A DNA stretch of 64,000 nt from Novosphingobium sp. Gsoil 351 (GTDB lineage: Bacteria; Pseudomonadota; Alphaproteobacteria; Sphingomonadales; Sphingomonadaceae), in the NCBI RefSeq assembly GCF_009707465.1, contig NZ_CP046120.1, positions 1,703,501 to 1,767,500 on the forward strand. Direction: 5' to 3'. The stretch's first letter is position 1. Each line of letters starts with the position of its first letter. Below the pieces are notes generated by a model. The model saw only the letters and a program-made list of their open reading frames with translations. It was not told the DNA's origin and did not search any database. Of the stretch, positions 49,357-58,581 are shown in pieces. A program made the position numbers and the translations under genes.

Positions 49357-50223
49357 GGCGAACCGGTTCAGGTCGAGGCTTTCCTGCACCGCCACCGTGC
49401 TCTCGCCGAACAATCGCGTCGACAAGGTCGAGCGGGCATAGAACGGCGCGTCTTCCCAGGTCTTGATCACCCCGGCATGACCACGATCGGCGCGCGTCTT
49501 GCGCTCCATCTGCCACAGCGTGTTCGGCAGCGGCGCGACCAGCGGCAAGTCCTCGTGATGCGGCGCGCCGGTCCTGTCGAAGCGCAAGGCGCTGGCGAAG
49601 CGAGAACCGTCGCGGCGCTCGCCCTCGTACGTCACCGCCGCGCCGTCCTTCAGATGCGCGCGCGACCAGTGCCAGACACGAAAACCCTCTTCCAGCGACT
49701 CCGAACCCCGGTTCGAATCGAAATATCCGCTGCCCCGCCAGCGCAACGCCGGGCGCTCCATTTCGACCTCGACGCGCGCCCTGGGGGCATAGCACTGCCA
49801 CTCGTGCCGCCTGGCCGGATCGAGCGCCAGCGCGCTGGCGTTGAGCGTTTCGGGATGGATCGTCACCCGCCCGCACACCCGTCGCTGCCAAGGCACGCCG
49901 AGCCGCTTGTCGCGTTCCTCGATATCGATCGTCAGCGCGTCGCCGCTCCAGCGCACCTCGCTCGGCCCGATCGCGAGCGTATCGGCGTCGCGCACGATCG
50001 CGCCGCGCGGGCGCTCGGTCATCGTCCAGCGTGCACGCGCGCCATAGAGCGCGACGTTGAGCGCGGCGTGATCGATCGGATCGCCGCGCCCGCTCGCCTT
50101 GAAATAGGGCGAGAACACGCTGCCCAGAAAGGCGATGATGGTCAGGCCATGTTTGCCGTCGTCGGAGAGTGCGTCGATATACCACCAGGCATAGCCGCCG
50201 GGCGGGACGGCCGCATCGAAGCG
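49303..50223 (-). CDS. crtC: Carotenoid 1,2-hydratase (hydroxyneurosporene synthase) CrtC
   Basis: Adds water to the psi end of acyclic carotenoids in the spheroidene/spirilloxanthin pathway. Conserved sequence starts at RFDAAVPPGGYAWWYIDALSDDGKHGLTIIAFLGSVFSPYF and runs to the C-terminus, with GSGYFDSNRGSESLEEGF typical of CrtC. The start is unresolved: no ATG, GTG or TTG lies near the beginning of homology. The nearest in-frame ATG is at 50478 (the frame is open to 50511), deep within crtD. A rare codon or an assembly error is possible. The limits given mark the conserved part, which overlaps crtD by 82 bp. Confidence 0.85.
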   Translation of the reverse strand, partial: RFDAAVPPGGYAWWYIDALSDDGKHGLTIIAFLGSVFSPYFKASGRGDPIDHAALNVALYGARARWTMTERPRGAIVRDADTLAIGPSEVRWSGDALTIDIEERDKRLGVPWQRRVCGRVTIHPETLNASALALDPARRHEWQCYAPRARVEVEMERPALRWRGSGYFDSNRGSESLEEGFRVWHWSRAHLKDGAAVTYEGERRDGSRFASALRFDRTGAPHHEDLPLVAPLPNTLWQMERKTRADRGHAGVIKTWEDAPFYARSTLSTRLFGESTVAVQESLDLNRFASPIVQFMLPYRMPRATG

Positions 50224-51719
50224 CGGTCGCGGATCAGGCTTTCGGCCGCGAGCCGCCCCGACAAGGCGGCCATCGGCACCCCTGCGCCCGGATGGGTGCT
50301 CCCGCCCGCGCAGTAGAGCCCAGGGATCCGCGTCCGGGCGCCCTGGCGCAGGAAGGACGCCGCCCACCCGTGCGAGGCCCGTCCATAAAGGGCTCCACCC
50401 GTCGACGGGAACAGCCTCGCGAAAGTATTGGGCGTCGCCAGCGAATGCGACAGCGGCGCCTCCAGCGTCAGCCCGCATCGCGTAAGACTGCGCACCATGG
50501 CCTGCGTGCATCGCTCGATCTCCTCGGGGGTGTAGTCGTGGGTGTCGCCATTGGCGGGGGCGTTGACGATGATCTGGAAGCGCTCACGGCCCTCCGAACT
50601 CGACTTGGCAGGCGCGAGGCCATCGGCGGCATCGCGATCCTGCGCGCAGACGTAGACGCTGGGATCGGCGGGCGGGCGGCCCGCGGCGATGGCGCGGAAC
50701 TCGGCGGGATAGTCGGGCGAGAAGAACACGTTGTGACGCGACAGGGGGAAGCCGTCGGCGCGCGCATGAGCGAGCCAGGTGAACGCCGAAAGCGAACGAT
50801 TGGCTGGGCCGAGCGGGCCGCCAGCGCGCTCCGCTTCGGGCCCGAACGCGCCGTCTCCCAGCGCTGCGGGATCGGCGTTGACCAACACCGCATCGGCGGC
50901 GATGCGCTCGCCATCCCGGCTGATCACCCCCGCCGCACGGCCATGCGCAACCTCGATCCGCGCCACCGCGGTGGAGGTCCGAAAGGTCACCCCGCGCGCC
51001 TCGGCCAGCTTGCGCAGCGCCTGCGCCAGCGCGCTCATCCCGCCCTCGATCAGCCACACCCCGCGCGCCTCGACGTGGGCGATCAGCATCAGCGTGGCAG
51101 GGGTCGCGAACGGCGAGGAGCCGCAATAGGTTGCATAGCGCCCGAACAACTGGCGCAGCCGGGGGTCGGCGAATTGCTCGCCGAGCACTTTCCATAGCGT
51201 TTCATAGGGCCGGATCGCGAGCAGATCGCCGACGCGCGCCAGCCCGATCCGCCGCATCAGCGGCAGCGGCCACGCGGCCTTGGGCGCGCGCAGGAAACTG
51301 TTCTCGAGGATCGCGAAGATGCGCGCCGCCTCGGCGCGGAAGGCACGGTATCCGGCCGCCGCCTGCGCCCCGGCGAAATCGCCGATGGCCGCCTCGCTGC
51401 GCGCAGGATCGGCGTGGAGGTCGAGTCGGCCGGAGTCGTTCCAGGCGTGGCGGGCGAGCACTGGGGCGGGACGGACCGCGAGGTGGTCGTCGAGCCGCTC
51501 GCCGGCCTCGGCGAACACCTCGTCGAACACCTCGCGCAGGGCGAAGACCGTAGGCCCGGCATCGATCAGCGCGCCGTCGACCGCGACCCTGCGGACCTTG
51601 CCCCCGACGTCGGCCTCTTTCTCCAGCACCGTCACCACGCAGCCGCGCAAGGCGAGGAGCAGCGCGCCGACCAGCCCGCCGATACCGGCCCCGATCACCA
51701 CCACCCGCGTGTCCGCCAT
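50142..51719 (-). CDS. crtD: Methoxyneurosporene / 1-hydroxycarotenoid 3,4-desaturase CrtD
   Basis: An FAD-dependent desaturase of the acyclic carotenoid pathway, related to CrtI. The 525-residue protein starts VVVIGAGIGGLVGALLLALRG (dinucleotide fold) with VLEKEADVGGKVR and ends with CAGGSTHPGAGVPMAALSGRLAAESL, the classic CrtI/CrtD C-terminal signature. ATG 51719 has GGAGAGG upstream. It is divergent from crtF across a 59-bp spacer holding a PpsR-type site. Confidence 0.95.
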   Translation of the reverse strand: MADTRVVVIGAGIGGLVGALLLALRGCVVTVLEKEADVGGKVRRVAVDGALIDAGPTVFALREVFDEVFAEAGERLDDHLAVRPAPVLARHAWNDSGRLDLHADPARSEAAIGDFAGAQAAAGYRAFRAEAARIFAILENSFLRAPKAAWPLPLMRRIGLARVGDLLAIRPYETLWKVLGEQFADPRLRQLFGRYATYCGSSPFATPATLMLIAHVEARGVWLIEGGMSALAQALRKLAEARGVTFRTSTAVARIEVAHGRAAGVISRDGERIAADAVLVNADPAALGDGAFGPEAERAGGPLGPANRSLSAFTWLAHARADGFPLSRHNVFFSPDYPAEFRAIAAGRPPADPSVYVCAQDRDAADGLAPAKSSSEGRERFQIIVNAPANGDTHDYTPEEIERCTQAMVRSLTRCGLTLEAPLSHSLATPNTFARLFPSTGGALYGRASHGWAASFLRQGARTRIPGLYCAGGSTHPGAGVPMAALSGRLAAESLIRDRASMRPSRPAAMPGGISTHSPTTANMA

Positions 51720-51759
51720 GGCCTCTCCTCGCGAGGAGGATTGACCAAAGCACCCGGAG

Positions 51760-51777
51760 TGTCCAGTCCCATGGACA
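51760..51777. promoter_or_regulatory. PpsR/CrtJ-type operator between crtD and crtF
   Basis: TGTCCAGTCCCATGGACA matches TGT-N12-ACA exactly and is nearly palindromic (TGTCCA...TGGACA). It lies in the spacer of the divergent crtD and crtF genes, two bases before the crtF start codon, a typical location for the redox- and light-responsive repressor PpsR/CrtJ. The ppsR gene itself is not in the window. Confidence 0.72.
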
Positions 51778-51778
51778 G

Positions 51779-52888
51779 ATGCAGACGTCGGGCGATCTGG
51801 GCGACAAGCCCCCATCCGGAGTGCGCGCGGCATGGCTGCGCTGGCGCAACCGGGTGCTGGCTTCGACGCGGTTCCAGCAGGCCGCCGCCGCATTCCCCCT
51901 CAGCCGCGCGATCGCGCGGCGCAAGGCCGCCGGATTGTTCGATCTGGTCGCCGGGTTCGCCTATTCGCAAGTGCTGGCCGCGACGCTCGACAGCGAGCTG
52001 CTGGACTTCCTCGAAGCGGCCCCGGCGACAACCGGAGCGGTCGCCGCACGGACCGGGCTCTCGCCCCAGGCCGCCGAGCGCCTGCTCCGCGCCGCCGCCG
52101 CGCTCGACCTGACTGAGCAGATCGCGCCGGGGTGGTGGACGCTGGGCCAGCAGGGCGCGGCGCTGTCGGGCAACCTGGGCGCGCGGGCGATGATCCGCCA
52201 CCACCGCCTGCTCTACGCCGACCTTGCCGATCCGCTGGCGCTGCTCCGCGCCGACCGCCGCGAACCGACCGCGCTGGCGAAATTCTGGACCTATTCGGCG
52301 TCGGCCACGGGTGCCGAAGCCGGACCTTACACGCAGTTGATGGCGGCATCGCAGGCGATGGTCGCCGCGCAAGTGGTCCCCGCCTATCGCTTCGATCGTC
52401 ATCGCGCGCTGCTCGATGTCGGCGGAGGCAGCGGCACCTTCGCGCGCGCGGTCGGAGCCGCGCATCCTGCTCTTCGGATCGGCGTGCTCGACCTGCCGGG
52501 CGTGATCGCCTCGCTACCGCCGTCCGCGATCGAACCCCACGCCGGCGACTTTCTGCGCGATCCGCTGCCACCGGGCTACGACCTGATCAGCCTGGTCCGC
52601 GTGCTCCACGATCACGACGACTCACCCGCCCAGCACCTGCTGTACGCGATCCACGCCGCGCTTCCCCCCGGCGGCAGCCTGCTGCTCGCCGAGCCGATGG
52701 CGGATACGCGCGGGGCGCGGGCGATGGGCGACGCCTACTTCGGAACGTACCTGTGGGCGATGGGATCGGGGCGACCGCGGACGGCGCGCGAGATCGGCGC
52801 GATGCTGAAGGCGGCCGGCTTTCGCCGATGGCGCGAAGTAGCAACGAGCCAGCCGCTCATCGCACGGATCATCGTCGCGTTAAGTTGA
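51779..52888 (+). CDS. crtF: Hydroxyneurosporene O-methyltransferase CrtF
   Basis: A SAM-dependent methylation of the 1-hydroxy group of carotenoids. The 369-residue protein has a dimerisation/helical N-terminus and a methyltransferase domain with LLDVGGGSGTFARAVG (SAM site), DFLRDPLPPGYDLISLVRVLHDHDD (catalytic His region) and a C-terminal YLWAMGSGRPRTAREIGAML. Together with CrtC and CrtD it points to spirilloxanthin- or spheroidene-type carotenoids. It is followed by bchC after a PpsR-type site. Confidence 0.93.
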   Translation: MQTSGDLGDKPPSGVRAAWLRWRNRVLASTRFQQAAAAFPLSRAIARRKAAGLFDLVAGFAYSQVLAATLDSELLDFLEAAPATTGAVAARTGLSPQAAERLLRAAAALDLTEQIAPGWWTLGQQGAALSGNLGARAMIRHHRLLYADLADPLALLRADRREPTALAKFWTYSASATGAEAGPYTQLMAASQAMVAAQVVPAYRFDRHRALLDVGGGSGTFARAVGAAHPALRIGVLDLPGVIASLPPSAIEPHAGDFLRDPLPPGYDLISLVRVLHDHDDSPAQHLLYAIHAALPPGGSLLLAEPMADTRGARAMGDAYFGTYLWAMGSGRPRTAREIGAMLKAAGFRRWREVATSQPLIARIIVALS

Positions 52889-52898
52889 CACCTTTCTC

Positions 52899-52916
52899 TG
52901 TCATGAACGATTGACA
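52899..52916 (+). promoter_or_regulatory. PpsR/CrtJ-type operator and probable promoter upstream of bchC
   Basis: TGTCATGAACGATTGACA is a canonical TGTCA-N8-TGACA site. Its right half overlaps TTGACA (52911-52916), a good -35 box; TACGTT (52933-52938) after 16 bp is a weak -10 candidate. Another TTGACA lies upstream at 52885-52890. Binding over the -35 box would repress the bchCXYZ-puf operon in oxygen, as known for Rhodobacter bchC. Confidence 0.75.
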
Positions 52917-53003
52917 CCCGTTTCCGTTTGGTTACGTTGCCAACTGGGCGAGCATCCCGCCGATGCCGTCCGGGGTTCTTCGCCCGGAAAGGAAGCGAAG
53001 CCG

Positions 53004-53938
53004 ATGGAGGGAGTCGCAGTCATCCTCGAAGCGCCGCGGCAGCTTGCGCTCCGCTCGCTCGAGCTGACTCCCCCGCTGCCGGCGACGTGGTTGTCGAAAC
53101 GCGCTGGAGCGCGATCAGCAGCGGCACCGAAAAGCTCCTGTGGACCGGCGAGATGCCGTCCTTCCCCGGCATGGGTTATCCGCTGGTTCCCGGCTACGAA
53201 TCGGTTGGCCGGGTGGTCGATGCCGGCACCGAGGCCGAGGCGCGGATCGGCGACTGGGTCTTCGTTCCCGGCGCGGCCTGTTATCGCGATGCGCGTGGGT
53301 TGTTCGGCGGCACCGCCGCGCGCCTGGTGGTGCCATCCGCGCGCGCCTTGCCGGTCGCTGAATCGCTCGGCCGGGACGGCACCTTGTTCGCGCTCGCCGC
53401 GACCGCGCTCCACGCGCTCGAAGGCGGTGAGGCGCCGGACCTGATCGTCGGCCACGGCGTGCTCGGCCGCCTGCTCGCGCGCCTCGCCATCGCCTCGGGT
53501 GCGCCGGCCCCGGTGGTGTGGGACACCAACCCGCTGCGCCGCGGTGGCGCGGCCAGCTATGATGTGATCGATCCCGCCGACGACGACCGCCGCGACTATC
53601 GCGCGATCTACGACGTCAGCGGCGACGCCACGCTGCTCGACGTGTTGATCGGACGCGTCGCCAAGCGCGGCGAGATCGTCCTCGCCGGGTTCTATCGCGA
53701 CCGCCTCAGCTTCGGCTTCGCCCCGGCGTTCCGCGCCGAGGCGCGGCTGCGCGTCGCCGCGGAATGGGGGCCGGACGACCTGTTCTCGACCCGCGCGCTG
53801 ATCGAATCGGGCGCGCTCGACCTCTCGGGCCTGATCACCGACGTTCGCCCCGCCGGGCAGGCCGCCAGCGCCTATCCGATGGCGTTCGACGATCCCGACT
53901 GCCTCAAGATGGTTCTCGACTGGAGCGGCACCGCATGA
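53004..53938 (+). CDS. bchC: Bacteriochlorophyllide 3-hydroxyethyl dehydrogenase BchC, frameshifted
   Basis: Oxidises the 3-hydroxyethyl group to acetyl in bacteriochlorophyll a synthesis. The N-terminus [21 protein letters not shown] reads from ATG 53004. The rest ([40 protein letters not shown] ... [17 protein letters not shown]) reads in another frame to 53938. The frames meet at a run of five C (53070-53074); six C would give [12 protein letters not shown] with no gap. As the enzyme is needed for pigment and the cluster is otherwise intact, an assembly error is the likely cause. It overlaps bchX by four bases. Confidence 0.88.
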
Positions 53939-54921
53939 CCATGCTCGATCTCCATTCCGGCCTGCGCGACGAAGCGGGAATCGAACCCGACCCGGTACCG
54001 ACCGGCGAGGTCAAGAGCGCCACGCAGATCATCGCGATCTACGGCAAGGGCGGCAGCGGCAAATCGTTCGCGCTCGCCAACCTCAGCTACATGATGGCCC
54101 AGCAGGGCAAGCGCGTGCTGCTGATCGGCTGCGATCCGAAGTCCGACACCACCAGCCTGCTGTTCGGCGGCAAATCGACCCCGACGATCATCGAGACCTC
54201 GAGCGCCAAGAAACTGGCGGGCGAGGAGATCGGGATCGAGGACGTCTGCTTCCAGCGCGACGGGGTGTTCGCGATGGAGCTGGGCGGGCCCGAGGTCGGG
54301 CGCGGCTGCGGCGGGCGCGGGATCATCCACGGGTTCGAGACGCTCGAGAAGCTTGGCTTCCACGAATGGGGCTTCGACTACGTCCTGCTCGATTTCCTCG
54401 GCGACGTGGTCTGCGGCGGGTTCGGTCTGCCGATCGCGCGCGACATGTGCCAGAAGGTGATCGTCGTCGCCTCTAACGACCTGCAATCGCTCTACGTCGC
54501 CAACAACGTCTGCAAGGCGGTCGAATACTTCCGCAAGATGGGCGGCAACGTCGGCGTCGCGGGCATGATCCTGAACAAGGACGACGGCACCGGCGAGGCC
54601 AATGCCTTCGCCGAGGCGGTCGGCATCCCGGTGCTGTGCGCGATCCCCGCCAACGAGGACATCCGCAAGAAGTCGGCCAACTACCAGATCATCGGCAAGC
54701 CCGGCGGGCAGTGGGCCGGCCTGTTCGAGGAGCTGGCGATCAACGTCGCCGAGGCCCCGCCGCTGCGCCCCAACCCGCTCGACCAGGACGGTCTGCTGAA
54801 CCTGTTCAGCGCCGACATCACCGGCGCGGACTTCACGCTCAAGCCCGCGACCCAGGCCGACATGCGCGGGGTCGAATTCGTCACCAAGCCGAGCCTCGAG
54901 GTCATTTATGACGAGGCCTGA
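53935..54921 (+). CDS. bchX: Chlorophyllide reductase iron protein BchX
   Basis: The ATP-dependent electron donor of chlorophyllide a reductase (COR), which reduces ring B to the bacteriochlorin. The 328-residue, NifH-like protein has the P-loop [20 protein letters not shown] and the two Cys that bridge the 4Fe-4S cluster between subunits (GRGCGGRG and [10 protein letters not shown]). ATG 53935 overlaps the bchC stop. It works with BchY and BchZ encoded next. Confidence 0.97.
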   Translation: MTMLDLHSGLRDEAGIEPDPVPTGEVKSATQIIAIYGKGGSGKSFALANLSYMMAQQGKRVLLIGCDPKSDTTSLLFGGKSTPTIIETSSAKKLAGEEIGIEDVCFQRDGVFAMELGGPEVGRGCGGRGIIHGFETLEKLGFHEWGFDYVLLDFLGDVVCGGFGLPIARDMCQKVIVVASNDLQSLYVANNVCKAVEYFRKMGGNVGVAGMILNKDDGTGEANAFAEAVGIPVLCAIPANEDIRKKSANYQIIGKPGGQWAGLFEELAINVAEAPPLRPNPLDQDGLLNLFSADITGADFTLKPATQADMRGVEFVTKPSLEVIYDEA

Positions 54922-54924
54922 CGC

Positions 54925-56460
54925 ATGACCGACCTCGCCCTTCCCGTGGCGACGCGCGAACGCGACCGGATCGATCTCGATCCCGTCGCCGAAGCCGGCG
55001 GCTGCCACGGCGGGGCGGAGACGATGCGCGAAGCCGCTAAGGCAGCGGGCAAGAGCGAGATCCTCGATCGTTACGCACAGGATTACCCACAGGGACCGCA
55101 CGACCAGCCGCAATCGATGTGCCCGGCGTTTGGGTCGCTTCGGGTAGGCCTCAGGATGCGGCGCACCGCGACCGTGCTCTCGGGCTCGGCCTGCTGCGTC
55201 TATGGCCTGACCTTCACCTCGCACTTCTACGGCGCGCGGCGCAGCGTCGGCTACGTTCCGTTCAGCTCGGAGACGCTGGTCACCGGCAAGCTGTTCGAGG
55301 ACATCAAGGAAGCGGTCGAGGGCCTCGCCGATCCGGCCAACTACGACGCGATCGTCGTCACCAACTTGTGCGTGCCGACCGCCAGCGGAGTACCGCTGCG
55401 GCTGCTCGGCAAATCGATCAACGGCGTGCGGATCATCGGCATCGACGTGCCGGGCTTCGGCATCCCGACCCACGCCGAGGCCAAGGACGTGCTGGCGGGC
55501 GCGATGCTGAACTATGCGCGCGGCGAGGTCGAGGAAGGCCCAGTCGCCGCGCCGAAGACCCGTTCGGACAAGCCGACTATCACCCTGCTGGGCGAGATGT
55601 TCCCCGCCGATCCGGTCGGGGTGGGGATGATGCTCGAACCGCTCGGCCTCGCCGCCGGGCCGGTGGTGCCGACACGCGAATGGCGCGAGCTCTATGCCGC
55701 GCTCGATTGCGCCGCGGTCGCCGCGATCCATCCGTTTTACACCGCCAGCGTCCGCGAATTCGAGGCCGCGGGGCGAGGCATCGTGGGATCGGCGCCGGTC
55801 GGCGCGGACGGAACGGCGGCGTGGCTCGACGCGATCGGCTCGGCGTGCGGTATCGCTCAGGAAAAAGTCGATGTGGCCAAGAACCGCTTCGTCCCCGCGA
55901 TCCGCGGCGCGCTCGCCGCCAATCCGATCAAGGGGCGGATCACGGTTTCGGGCTATGAAGGGTCCGAGCTGCTCGTCGCCCGGCTGCTGATCGAGAGCGG
56001 CGCGGATGTGCCCTACGTCGGCAGCGCCTGTCCCCGAACCCGCTGGTCCGATCCCGACCGCGAATGGCTCGAAGCCAAGGGCGTGCGCGTCCAATACCGC
56101 GCCAGCCTCGAACAGGATCTCGCCGCGGTCGACGAGTTCGGGCCCGACCTGGCGATCGGCACCACCCCGGTGGTCCAGCACGCCAAATCGCGGGCGATCC
56201 CCGCGCTCTATTTCACCAACCTGATCTCCGCGCGCCCGCTGATGGGCGTCGCCGGGGCGGGAAGCCTCGCCGCGGTGATCAACGCCGCGATGGGCAACAA
56301 GGCGCGCTTCGACAAGATGCGCGAATTCTTCGAAGGCGTCGGCGAGGGCCACGCCGCGGGGATCTGGGACGAGACCCCGCAGGATCGCCCGCAGTTCAAG
56401 AAGAAGTACGCCGCCTTGAACGAAGCCGCGCGCAAGGCCGCCGAGGCGGTGGGATCATGA
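54925..56460 (+). CDS. bchY: Chlorophyllide reductase subunit Y
   Basis: A NifD-like half of the COR catalytic component. The 511-residue protein keeps cluster-ligand cysteines in [22 protein letters not shown] and [11 protein letters not shown], followed by [18 protein letters not shown] and later [12 protein letters not shown]. It starts 3 bp after bchX and overlaps bchZ (ATGA). Confidence 0.97.
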   Translation: MTDLALPVATRERDRIDLDPVAEAGGCHGGAETMREAAKAAGKSEILDRYAQDYPQGPHDQPQSMCPAFGSLRVGLRMRRTATVLSGSACCVYGLTFTSHFYGARRSVGYVPFSSETLVTGKLFEDIKEAVEGLADPANYDAIVVTNLCVPTASGVPLRLLGKSINGVRIIGIDVPGFGIPTHAEAKDVLAGAMLNYARGEVEEGPVAAPKTRSDKPTITLLGEMFPADPVGVGMMLEPLGLAAGPVVPTREWRELYAALDCAAVAAIHPFYTASVREFEAAGRGIVGSAPVGADGTAAWLDAIGSACGIAQEKVDVAKNRFVPAIRGALAANPIKGRITVSGYEGSELLVARLLIESGADVPYVGSACPRTRWSDPDREWLEAKGVRVQYRASLEQDLAAVDEFGPDLAIGTTPVVQHAKSRAIPALYFTNLISARPLMGVAGAGSLAAVINAAMGNKARFDKMREFFEGVGEGHAAGIWDETPQDRPQFKKKYAALNEAARKAAEAVGS

Positions 56461-57899
56461 CCCTGGTCCTCGATCACGATCGCGCGGGCGGATACTGGGG
56501 CGCGGTCTACGTGTTCACCGCGATCAAGGGTCTGCAGGTGATCATCGACGGCCCCGTGGGGTGCGAGAACCTGCCGGTGACGTCGGTGCTCCACTACACC
56601 GACGGGCTTCCCCCGCACGAGCTGCCGATCGTGGTTACCGGGCTGGGTGAAGAAGAACTCGGCAAGACCGGCACCGAAGGCGCGATGAAGCGGGCGTGGA
56701 AGACGCTCGATCCCGATCTGCCCGCAGTGGTCGTGACCGGATCGATCGCCGAGATGATCGGCGGCGGGGTGACCCCCGAAGGCACCAACATCAAGCGCTT
56801 CCTGCCGCGCACGATCGACGAGGACCAGTGGCAGTGCGCCGACCGCGCGCTGTCGTGGCTGTGGAAGGAATTCGGCCCCAAGGCGGTGCCGGCGCTCAAG
56901 GAGCGCAAGGAGGGCGAGAAGCCCCGGGTCAACATCATCGGCCCGGCTTACGGCATGTTCAACATGGCCTCGGACGTCGCGGAAATCCGCCGCCTCGTCG
57001 AAGGCATCGGGGCCCAGGTCAACATGGCCTTTCCGCTCGGCAGCCACCTTGCCGACGTTCGCCGCCTGGCCGATGCCGAGGCCAACGTCTGCCTCTACCG
57101 CGAATACGGGCGCAATTTGTGCGAGGTGCTCGAGCGGCCATATTTCCAGGCCCCGGTCGGGCTCAGCTCGACCACCGCCTTCCTGCGCGCGCTGGGCGCC
57201 GAACTGGGCCTCGATCCCGAACCGTTCATCGCGCAGGAAAAGCACACCACGATCAAGCCGCTGTGGGACCTGTGGCGATCGGTCACCCAGGACTTCTTCG
57301 CCACCGCCAATTTCGGGATCGTCGCCAACGAGACCTATGCGCGCGGCATCCGTCACTTCCTCGAAGACGACATGGGGCTGCCCTGTGCATTCGCGTTCAG
57401 CCGCAGCGCCGGGATCAAGCCGAAGAACGAAGAAGTCCGCGCCGCGATCCACGCCGCGCCGCCGCTGGTGGTGTTCGGCAGCTACAACGAGCGGATGTAT
57501 CTCGCCGAGTGCAACGCGCGCAGCATCTACATTCCGGCGAGCTTCCCAGGCGCGGCGATCCGCCGCCACACCGGCACGCCGTTCATGGGCTATTCGGGCG
57601 CGACCTACCTCGTCCAGGAAGTGTGCAACGCGCTGTTCGACGCGTTGTTCAACATCATCCCGCTCTCGACCCAGCTCGACGCAGTCGAAGCGACCCCGGC
57701 GCGGCCGCACCGCGAACTGGCGTGGGACGCCGACGCCAAGGCCAAGCTCGACGCCCTGGTCGAGGCGCAGCCGGTGCTGGTTCGGATATCCGCCGCCAAG
57801 CGCCTGCGCGATGCCGCCGAACGCGCCGCGCGCCGCGCCGGCGACGACCGCGTCACCGCCGATCGGCTGGCCGACGCCCTTTTGGAGGGAGCCGGCTGA
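56457..57899 (+). CDS. bchZ: Chlorophyllide reductase subunit Z
   Basis: A NifK-like partner of BchY. The 480-residue protein starts [25 protein letters not shown] and has the conserved [20 protein letters not shown] (cluster Cys), [13 protein letters not shown] and [30 protein letters not shown]. The C-terminal DUF3498-like helical tail ([18 protein letters not shown]) is normal for BchZ. pufB follows after 138 bp with no pufQ between. Confidence 0.97.
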   Translation: MTLVLDHDRAGGYWGAVYVFTAIKGLQVIIDGPVGCENLPVTSVLHYTDGLPPHELPIVVTGLGEEELGKTGTEGAMKRAWKTLDPDLPAVVVTGSIAEMIGGGVTPEGTNIKRFLPRTIDEDQWQCADRALSWLWKEFGPKAVPALKERKEGEKPRVNIIGPAYGMFNMASDVAEIRRLVEGIGAQVNMAFPLGSHLADVRRLADAEANVCLYREYGRNLCEVLERPYFQAPVGLSSTTAFLRALGAELGLDPEPFIAQEKHTTIKPLWDLWRSVTQDFFATANFGIVANETYARGIRHFLEDDMGLPCAFAFSRSAGIKPKNEEVRAAIHAAPPLVVFGSYNERMYLAECNARSIYIPASFPGAAIRRHTGTPFMGYSGATYLVQEVCNALFDALFNIIPLSTQLDAVEATPARPHRELAWDADAKAKLDALVEAQPVLVRISAAKRLRDAAERAARRAGDDRVTADRLADALLEGAG

Positions 57900-57934
57900 T
57901 GCGCGGCCCTCGCCCCCGCAGTTTTCACCCCATT

Positions 57935-57979
57935 GCCCGCGCCGCGGGCTCAGAAATCCCCACGACTCGCTCGGGGGAT
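57935..57979 (+). other. Two hairpins in the bchZ-pufB spacer
   Basis: GCCCGC (57935-57940) pairs with GCGGGC (57944-57949). ATCCCC (57956-57961) pairs with GGGGAT (57974-57979). The 138-bp spacer has no ORF like pufQ. The hairpins may be mRNA processing or stability elements at the 5' side of the puf transcript. Confidence 0.4.
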
Positions 57980-58037
57980 ACCGCCGGAGGGGCGCCAGCC
58001 GCTTCTCGCACAGCAAGGCAAGACTGGAGATGGAGCT

Positions 58038-58202
58038 ATGAATGATCCGACACCACGCGACGATCGCTTCGGGCTGAGGACCTACCTCACCCCCGAGGAG
58101 GCCAAGGAATTCCACAAGCTGTTCATGAGCAGCTTCCTCGGCTTCACCGCGGTCGCCATCGTCGCCCATATCCTCGTGTGGATGTGGAGGCCGTGGCTCT
58201 GA
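58038..58202 (+). CDS. pufB: Light-harvesting complex 1 beta subunit
   Basis: A 54-residue LH1 beta polypeptide. A charged cytosolic start with the conserved [16 protein letters not shown] is followed by one helix whose AxxxH pattern ([15 protein letters not shown]) supplies the bacteriochlorophyll-binding His. GGAG lies upstream of ATG 58038. First puf gene; pufA follows after 73 bp. Confidence 0.96.
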   Translation: MNDPTPRDDRFGLRTYLTPEEAKEFHKLFMSSFLGFTAVAIVAHILVWMWRPWL

Positions 58203-58275
58203 GCCACTTCGACAGTCGCTCCTCACCAAACACGGTCCGGGGCGAGATAATGTTCATTTCGCAAGGATAACGACC

Positions 58276-58464
58276 ATGTGGAGAATCTGGCTCATTTTCG
58301 ACCCGCGCAGGGCCCTCGTGGCACTGTTCATTTTCCTGTTCGTGCTGGCTCTGGTGATTCACTTCATCCTGCTCAGCACCAATAAGTACAACTGGCTCGA
58401 TGGCCCGCACGATGCGGCGGCGCCGATGGCGGCACCCGCGGCAGCGGCTCCGCCGGCGACCTGA
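58276..58464 (+). CDS. pufA: Light-harvesting complex 1 alpha subunit
   Basis: A 62-residue LH1 alpha polypeptide. It has the standard start [18 protein letters not shown], one membrane helix with the ligand His in [12 protein letters not shown] and the NKYNWLDG segment that tunes the antenna. The Ala/Pro tail ([14 protein letters not shown]) is typical. A hairpin follows before pufL. Confidence 0.96.
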   Translation: MWRIWLIFDPRRALVALFIFLFVLALVIHFILLSTNKYNWLDGPHDAAAPMAAPAAAAPPAT

Positions 58465-58484
58465 CCCACGGCTGTTGCGAGGGG

Positions 58485-58568
58485 CGGCGGCCCACAAAGC
58501 CGCCGTCTCCCGCGGTCGCCAGCCGTTGGCGAATGACGATAACACGGGTCCCGCCGAACTGCGGCGGG
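58485..58568 (+). other. Intercistronic hairpins between pufA and pufL
   Basis: Stem 1 is perfect over 7 bp: CGGCGGC (58485-58491) with GCCGCCG (58499-58505), loop CCACAAA. Stem 2 is CCCGCC (58550-58555) with GGCGGG (58563-58568), whose right arm runs into the GGGGGAGG ribosome site of pufL. In purple bacteria such structures protect pufBA mRNA from 3' decay, giving more antenna than reaction-centre message. The second stem may also limit pufL translation. Confidence 0.6.
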
Positions 58569-58581
58569 GGAGGATAAAGCT

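Noticed and set aside
48645..53074. Programmed frameshifting in bchO and bchC
   Set aside because: The C runs lack a slippery heptamer or an obvious stimulatory structure, and unrelated genes in the window break in the same way, so sequence error is simpler.
53872..56352. An 826-codon minus-strand frame opposite bchX and bchY
   Set aside because: A shadow caused by strong GC3 codon bias; its composition (Arg/Asp/Gly-rich, no domain) is typical of antisense frames.
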